NCBI GenBank assembly: GCA_002410755.1
Contig: DHOL01000065.1
Location: forward strand, 1 to 6,613
Reading direction: 5' to 3'
Length of the DNA: 6,613 nucleotides
Source of the DNA: Ruminococcaceae bacterium UBA5391
GTDB lineage: Bacteria; Bacillota; Clostridia; Oscillospirales; Acutalibacteraceae
Part shown: positions 1 to 3,123 of the stretch, piece after piece
Layout of the letters: each line of letters opens with the position of its first letter
Position numbering within the stretch: the stretch's first letter is position 1
Made by a program: the position numbers and the translations under genes
The notes under the pieces: generated by a model
Databases searched by the model: none
What the model saw: only the letters and a program-made list of their open reading frames with translations
Told to the model about the DNA's origin: nothing

Positions 1-105
1 GTTGCTGCCGGTTTTACCGGTGGCCCGGTCGGCCACGTCCCCTATCAAACCGGCACCGGTCATTACGGCTGGCGGCGGGATTTCTATTTTTACGAAAGAA
101 GGTAA
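1..105 (+). CDS. 3' end of an upstream phage gene (partial, product not identified)
   Basis: Reading frame 1 is open from the first base to a TAA at 103-105 and encodes 34 residues ending GHYGWRRDFYFYERR. The stop lies 4 bases before the ATG of the major tail protein, and the ribosome binding site of that gene overlaps the last codons, which is the tight packing expected in a phage late operon. In siphophages the gene directly before the major tail protein is usually a tail terminator, tail completion or HK97 gp10-like protein, so one of these is likely by position. The fragment is too short to recognise a family. The overlapping frame that begins at base 2 is better explained as upstream extension of the tail gene. 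Confidence 0.5.
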   Translation, partial: VAAGFTGGPVGHVPYQTGTGHYGWRRDFYFYERR

Positions 106-109
106 TTAC

Positions 110-1018
110 ATGAGGTCTGAGTATGGCGAACTTATCGGCCTTGATAACCTGCATTGTGCGCAGGTGTTAGCCGATAATGATGCAAGCTATCAGACGGGGC
201 CGAATAAATATCTCGCGCCGGCGGCTGAAATGAAAAAGGAAGCTAAAGTAGAAACTACGCCGCGTTATTATGATAACAAGGCTATGTTTTCAAGCGCTAG
301 TGAGGCGTCTACAAACATTACGCTGACAGTTTCTGGTGTGCCGTCAAAAAAGGCGGCAGAGCTTACCGGCAAGCCTTATGACGCGGCGCGCGGCATTATG
401 ATTGATACCGGCGACGTGTCAAATGCCCCGTACTATGCTTTGTCCACGCGTGCGGAACTTGGTGACGGTGGACACCGGTATTACCAGTTTTTAAAAGGCC
501 AATTTGCTCTTGGCGCCGAGACAACAAAGACAAAAGAAGACAAAGTGACAGCTAACACGGTTGACCTAACTTATACTGGTCTCGTTACTATTCACGAATT
601 CACAATGCCGGACGGCAAGAAAAAGGGTGCAAAAGGCGTTCAGGCAGACACGACCGATCCAGCTTTTGCGGGCGCTGATGCATGGTTTGCGCAGGTGCAG
701 ACGCCGGAAACGCTCGGTAAACCTGCCGCGCTTACAATGACATCCGACCCGGAGAATGATGCGACCGGTGTCGCGGCAGACGCAAAACCGGTGCTGACGT
801 TCAGCAATGCGATTTCTATGGATGCAGTTTCAATTGTTACTACCGACGGTACGCTTGTGGATTTCACGCCGTCGCTTGATGCAGCAGGTAAGGTTATGAC
901 GCTGGCGCCGAAAGCCGCGCTGACAAGCGGAGCTGCATACACGGTTGTTGTCGCCGGTGTGGCTGACGTGTTCGGGCAGAGCATTGACCCGACGGCAATC
1001 AAATTCACAGTAGCATAA
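110..1018 (+). CDS. Major tail protein, phi13-like, with C-terminal Ig-like domain
   Basis: This 302-residue protein should form the hexameric rings of the tail tube. The start at 110 is chosen because AAGAAGG (96-102) lies 7 bases upstream and the protein then begins MRSEYGELIGLDNLHCA, an N-terminus typical of phi13-type major tail proteins; the frame is open back to base 2 but has no ribosome binding site there. Residues 1 to about 195 form the tube domain, with a glycine- and tyrosine-rich middle (GHRYYQFLKGQF). Residues about 200 to 302 look like an Ig-like domain of the Big_5/SbsA type: a DPENDATGVAADAKPVLTFS opening, a YTVVVAGVADVFGQ motif and a FTVA end. Such domains often decorate tail tubes and may bind cell-surface sugars. 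The stop TAA overlaps an ATG at 1018. Family assignment is from residue patterns only; the role is well supported by position and content. Confidence 0.85.
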   Translation: MRSEYGELIGLDNLHCAQVLADNDASYQTGPNKYLAPAAEMKKEAKVETTPRYYDNKAMFSSASEASTNITLTVSGVPSKKAAELTGKPYDAARGIMIDTGDVSNAPYYALSTRAELGDGGHRYYQFLKGQFALGAETTKTKEDKVTANTVDLTYTGLVTIHEFTMPDGKKKGAKGVQADTTDPAFAGADAWFAQVQTPETLGKPAALTMTSDPENDATGVAADAKPVLTFSNAISMDAVSIVTTDGTLVDFTPSLDAAGKVMTLAPKAALTSGAAYTVVVAGVADVFGQSIDPTAIKFTVA

Positions 1019-1032
1019 TGGAGGCGCGAAGG

Positions 1033-1224
1033 ATGGACATTGGGAAGGCCGCTCGCAAAGGCAAAGGAATAAGACGCGCGGCATGGCCGGAGGATTGGTG
1101 TATAAAACCAACGAATGGCGAACTTGGGTGCGTGTTTTTTAGCAAAAAAGAGTCGGCCCCGCGATGGGAGCCGACAAGAGTGGATTTAGCTGCAAACGAT
1201 TGGCAGCCTATTAGGGAGTGTTAA
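1033..1224 (+). CDS. Small DUF2829/Tad2-like protein, candidate Thoeris anti-defence
   Basis: This 63-residue soluble protein begins MDIGKAARKGKGIRRAAWPE and ends RWEPTRVDLAANDWQPI. Both ends match the DUF2829 pattern: an N-terminal G-K-x-x-R-R-x-x-W segment and a C-terminal W-x-P-x3-D-L-x-A-x-D-W motif. Known members include Tad2, which binds and sequesters the cyclic ADP-ribose-type signal of Thoeris defence. The start at 1033 is preferred to the ATG at 1018 because GGAGG (1020-1024) lies 8 bases upstream of 1033, whereas 1018 has no binding site. Typical Tad2 proteins are somewhat longer (roughly 80-90 residues), so loops between the two motifs are shortened and ligand binding is not assured. 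The gene follows the major tail protein by 14 bases and has no visible promoter. Its 3' end overlaps the convergent DUF2513 gene by 14 bases. Family call is moderately confident; function is inferred. Confidence 0.6.
   Translation: MDIGKAARKGKGIRRAAWPEDWCIKPTNGELGCVFFSKKESAPRWEPTRVDLAANDWQPIREC
1143..1175 (-). terminator. Intrinsic terminator for the DUF2513 gene, inside the Tad2-like gene
   Basis: Read on the minus strand, GTCGGC pairs with GCCGAC (1170-1175 with 1152-1157). The stem continues with CCC/GGG after one bulged T and closes on a 5-base loop (1161-1165). It is followed by TCTTTTTTGCT, a clear U-tract. The stem begins 35 bases downstream of the DUF2513 stop. On the plus strand the A-tract precedes the hairpin, so it should not stop the tail operon. 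The same bases encode the conserved ESAPRWEPT stretch of the Tad2-like protein. Confidence 0.75.
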
Positions 1225-1621
1225 AAAATCTGCTTATAGCTGCGCTGGTGACACCTTCCGCTATTTTCTCAATTGCGCTTAATGAAAAATCCCCAATTTT
1301 TGAACCTATTGTCTTGATTTGTTTCCAATGTCCATCATCGCGAATCTTTTCAAGGTATTGATGCCCGGAAAAAGTAAGAGAAGAAACCCAAAAATGAACT
1401 ACGCTGCCGCCACTATACAACTTATGAGATGAATTTATTAGCCCCGCTTCCTCAAGACGTAACAACACATAGATGATTTCCTTTTCATCATATTTTCTTG
1501 TGTATTCATTTTTTAGAAAAGCATCTATGTTCATGGAATCTTGAATCCGGTGATTGCCTTCCGGGACTTGAGACTCAATTGCAAGTAAAATGTCTCTTAT
1601 GCAGTCAGGATTTAGTTTCAT
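1211..1621 (-). CDS. DUF2513 family protein, antisense accessory gene
   Basis: This 136-residue protein begins MKLNPDCIRDILLAIES, the characteristic start of DUF2513 proteins, and carries the family's GHQYLEKIRDDGHWKQIK segment at about residues 84-101. The family is common in phages and mobile elements and has no established function. The predicted layout (helices, then YVLLRLEEAGLI, then a strand-rich stretch) looks like a winged-helix fold, which would fit nucleic-acid binding, but this is inference. The start at 1621 is chosen because GGGAGG (1629-1634) lies 7 bases upstream; an upstream in-frame start at 1675 would lie above the likely promoter. It runs against the tail genes, is AT-rich (20 G/C in 1501-1560), and has its own promoter and terminator, so it is probably expressed from the prophage. 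No membrane segment or signal peptide is seen. Confidence 0.85.
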   Translation of the reverse strand: MKLNPDCIRDILLAIESQVPEGNHRIQDSMNIDAFLKNEYTRKYDEKEIIYVLLRLEEAGLINSSHKLYSGGSVVHFWVSSLTFSGHQYLEKIRDDGHWKQIKTIGSKIGDFSLSAIEKIAEGVTSAAISRFFNTP

Positions 1622-1643
1622 TTTTTCGCCTCCCTTCGCGGTA

Positions 1644-1672
1644 ATTCTACAACGAAAATGGCGGAAAGGCAA
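1644..1672 (-). promoter_or_regulatory. Sigma-A-type promoter for the DUF2513 gene
   Basis: On the minus strand a -35 box TTGCCT (1667-1672) is separated by exactly 17 bases from a -10 box TAGAAT (1644-1649). This gives 4 of 6 and 5 of 6 consensus matches. Transcription would start near 1637, just upstream of the GGGAGG binding site (1629-1634), so the leader is very short. Confidence 0.6.
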
Positions 1673-1679
1673 CAAAACG

Positions 1680-1698
1680 GGGCCGGTTTTCCCGGCCC
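1680..1698 (+). terminator. GC-rich hairpin, possible weak terminator after the tail protein/Tad2-like unit
   Basis: GGGCCGG (1680-1686) pairs perfectly with CCGGCCC (1692-1698) around the loop TTTTC. A G-U pair (1679/1699) can extend the stem. The following bases on the plus strand, TTATAT, form only a weak U-tract, so termination is probably partial. On the minus strand the stem is followed by CGTTTTG, also weak. It lies between the DUF2513 promoter and the tail chaperone, where it could limit read-through from the abundant major tail protein transcript. Confidence 0.45.
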
Positions 1699-1710
1699 TT
1701 ATATGCGTAA

Positions 1711-1730
1711 TCCGGGTGCGTGAACCCGGA
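1711..1730 (+). repeat. Second hairpin in the leader of the tail chaperone gene
   Basis: TCCGGGT (1711-1717) and ACCCGGA (1724-1730) form a perfect 7-base-pair stem with loop GCGTGA. No U-tract follows on either strand, so it is not an intrinsic terminator by itself. It starts 13 bases after the hairpin at 1680-1698 and ends 21 bases before the chaperone's ribosome binding site (1752-1756). Possible roles are transcript stabilisation or attenuation. Confidence 0.5.
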
Positions 1731-1764
1731 AAACGGAGAATTTATTATTTTGGAGGAATTATAA

Positions 1765-2166
1765 ATGAATGCACATATCACCGGGAGCGACCTGAAAGAT
1801 GCTCAGGGCAAGGCTATCACTCTGGCGGACGGAAAAACCTATCATCTTGTTTTTGATATGAACGCCATGTGCGCGATGGAAGACCGTTACGGCAGCCTGG
1901 AAAGCGCGATGGATGCTCTCACGGGAATCGGAACGGAAGGAAAGGGCCCGGATGGAAAGCCGAAGCCAAAAAAGATTATGAAGGATATCCGTTTTATGCT
2001 TTGGACTGCGCTGCAGCATGATAATGATGAGCTGACGGAACACCAGGCGGCAAAGCTGATTACTTTTGCCAACATGAACCAGGTTATGGATGCGCTCGGA
2101 GAGGCTATGCAGGCGTCGGTTCCGGAGGCAGACGAAAAAAACGTGAAAAACCCACAGGAGACGTAA
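1765..2166 (+). CDS. Tail assembly chaperone, short form (gpG-like)
   Basis: This 133-residue protein is the G-type tail assembly chaperone, which coats the tape measure before tube polymerisation and is absent from the finished tail. It is recognised by position between major tail protein and tape measure, by size, and above all by a -1 frameshift site near its 3' end. Sequence features include LADGKTYHLVFDMNAMCAME near the N-terminus, common in Gram-positive phage chaperones, a glycine/lysine-rich loop (about residues 55-72), and an acidic, lysine-rich tail ending EADEKNVKNPQET. GGAGG (1752-1756) lies 8 bases before the ATG. Base composition is GC-rich (36 of 60 in 1861-1920), in contrast to both flanking accessory genes. 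The stop TAA (2164-2166) sits in the loop of the frameshift hairpin. Confidence 0.85.
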   Translation: MNAHITGSDLKDAQGKAITLADGKTYHLVFDMNAMCAMEDRYGSLESAMDALTGIGTEGKGPDGKPKPKKIMKDIRFMLWTALQHDNDELTEHQAAKLITFANMNQVMDALGEAMQASVPEADEKNVKNPQET

Positions 2167-2178
2167 CTCTCCCGTGGG
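2124..2178 (+). promoter_or_regulatory. Programmed -1 ribosomal frameshift signal
   Basis: Three elements line up. An internal Shine-Dalgarno-like GGAGG is at 2124-2128. The slippery heptamer A AAA AAC is at 2136-2142, in phase with the chaperone codons (GAA AAA AAC). After an 8-base spacer, a hairpin spans 2151-2178: CCCAC pairs with GTGGG, then an A/C mismatch, then GGAGA pairs with TCTCC, closing on the 6-base loop CGTAAC that contains most of the zero-frame stop. This resembles the layout of the dnaX frameshift site, although the internal SD is a little closer (7 bases) than the usual 10 or so. Confidence 0.85.
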
Positions 2179-2387
2179 CATCTTATTATACTATCACAAT
2201 TGCGATATTTCACTGGCCGGAAGAACGCTTCTGGCGGTCTACCATGCGGACGATCGATACGCTGTGGAATGAATATCTCAGACTGACCGGGCAGGGCGGC
2301 GAGCCGGAAGATGATGATATTATCTATCGCAATGGAAAACCGTATCGGAAAGTTGACCCGGCAAAGGCAAAGTGGCTGAGGAATTAA
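2142..2387 (+). CDS. T extension of the tail chaperone, translated as a G-T fusion by -1 frameshift
   Basis: The -1 frame relative to the chaperone is open from the slippery site to TAA at 2385-2387. It encodes 81 residues beginning REKPTGDVTLPWASYY and containing FHWPEERFWRSTMRTIDTLW, with a basic end. The fusion reads bases 1765-2142, then re-reads from 2142 to 2387, giving 207 residues (126 from G plus 81 from T). In lambda-like tails the T domain recruits major tail protein to the tape measure-chaperone complex, and the G:GT ratio is set by frameshift efficiency. The T frame has no good start of its own: an internal ATG near 2244 would remove the conserved tryptophan-rich part and has no clear ribosome binding site. 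The end of this frame lies 6 bases before the -35 box of the next gene. Confidence 0.85.
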   Translation, partial: REKPTGDVTLPWASYYTITIAIFHWPEERFWRSTMRTIDTLWNEYLRLTGQGGEPEDDDIIYRNGKPYRKVDPAKAKWLRN

Positions 2388-2393
2388 AAGGGC

Positions 2394-2422
2394 TTGAAAT
2401 TTCCAATTTAGGAGAGTATAAT
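2394..2422 (+). promoter_or_regulatory. Strong sigma-A promoter for the DUF4352 gene
   Basis: A -35 box TTGAAA (2394-2399) is followed by a 17-base spacer and a perfect -10 box TATAAT (2417-2422). Transcription would begin near 2429, 33 bases before the start codon. The promoter begins 6 bases after the stop of the GT frame, so it belongs to the inserted gene, and no repressor-like palindrome is seen over it. Constitutive expression in a lysogen is therefore likely. Confidence 0.8.
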
Positions 2423-2461
2423 TGTAATAAAAGATTAATACCTTATAAAGGAGAGGAAAAT

Positions 2462-3049
2462 ATGAGTGAAGAGCAGAAAAATCCAGTCGAAAAAAAGAAA
2501 AGAAAAAAATGGCCGTGGATTATTGTCGTTGTGATAATCCTTGTCATTATTATTGCTGCTCAGTCTTGTGGCGGGGAACAGCCAACTGCGATTTCATCAA
2601 ATGGAAGTGCTGAACCAAAATCTAGTGCAGAGCAGTCTAACAATAGCAAAGCGGGAAAAACGACGTTTAAAATTGGTGAAACAGTAAAATACAATAACGT
2701 AGAACTTACTGTGACAAATTTCAAAACAACGAAAGGCGGAGAATATGATTCTCCAAAATCCGGGAATGAATATGCCATAGTTACAGTAAAATATAAAAAT
2801 GCGGGGAAGGAAAATATATCATACAACCCGTATGATTTTAAAATTAGAAATAGCAAAGGGCAAATAACAGACAATACTTATGTTTCGTCAATTGAAAAAG
2901 ACAAACTTGATAGTGGAGATTTGGCTCCAAACGGAGAAATTGAGGGAACTATTGCTTTTGAGGTACCTAAAGGGGATAAAGGGCTTGTGCTTCAGTATAC
3001 CGGAAATATATTTAATAGTGAATCTGAAATTGATTTTAAATTAGCTTAA
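2462..3049 (+). CDS. Membrane-anchored DUF4352 protein, accessory gene (moron)
   Basis: This 195-residue protein has a charged cytoplasmic N-terminus (KKKRKK, residues 11-16), one hydrophobic segment (about 17-35), a serine/asparagine-rich linker (about 37-67) and a DUF4352 domain (about 68-195). The domain shows FKIGETVKYNNVELTVTNF, GNEYAIVTVKYKNAG and a late GTIAFEVPKG motif; it is an Ig/telokin-like fold found on many Gram-positive surface proteins. Cys36 follows AAQS, a marginal lipobox, so it could be a lipoprotein instead of a simple membrane anchor. The start at 2462 is chosen because AAAGGAG (2447-2453) lies 8 bases upstream; the in-frame start at 2372 lies inside the GT gene and before the promoter. 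It is AT-rich (20 G/C of 60 in 2641-2700), unlike the tail genes. The role is unknown; superinfection exclusion or host surface change are guesses. Confidence 0.85.
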   Translation: MSEEQKNPVEKKKRKKWPWIIVVVIILVIIIAAQSCGGEQPTAISSNGSAEPKSSAEQSNNSKAGKTTFKIGETVKYNNVELTVTNFKTTKGGEYDSPKSGNEYAIVTVKYKNAGKENISYNPYDFKIRNSKGQITDNTYVSSIEKDKLDSGDLAPNGEIEGTIAFEVPKGDKGLVLQYTGNIFNSESEIDFKLA

Positions 3050-3075
3050 GGTTTAATTTTATCTAGCAAGGTCAT

Positions 3076-3106
3076 AAAGGCATCCTCTTCGGAGGGTGCT
3101 TTTCTT
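3076..3106 (+). terminator. Intrinsic terminator with UUCG tetraloop, after the DUF4352 gene
   Basis: GCATCCTC (3080-3087) pairs with GAGGGTGC (3092-3099) around a TTCG loop closed by C-G, with one G-U wobble. The stem is followed by TTTTCTT (3100-3106), and AAAG upstream can pair with the first part of the T-tract. It begins 26 bases after the DUF4352 stop and ends 9 bases before the tape measure ribosome binding site. Confidence 0.85.
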
Positions 3107-3123
3107 ATGCCTTTTGGAGGTGA

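Noticed and set aside
640..1008. Minus-strand reading frame of 122 codons over the Ig-like domain
   Set aside because: Low-complexity serine/alanine-rich translation that mirrors the repetitive plus-strand domain; no start signals.
1680..1730. Possible tRNA or riboswitch from the two GC-rich hairpins
   Set aside because: No acceptor stem, anticodon arm or conserved riboswitch core is present; they are two simple hairpins.
1590..1856. Plus-strand reading frame of 88 codons across the DUF2513 start and the hairpins
   Set aside because: It runs through the DUF2513 promoter, two hairpins and the chaperone start, has no ribosome binding site, and the translation resembles no known family.
2145..2151. 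Second possible slippery site, G AAA AAC
   Set aside because: Re-pairing of the P-site codon would be poorer than at A AAA AAC (2136-2142), and it leaves no spacer before the hairpin that begins at 2151.
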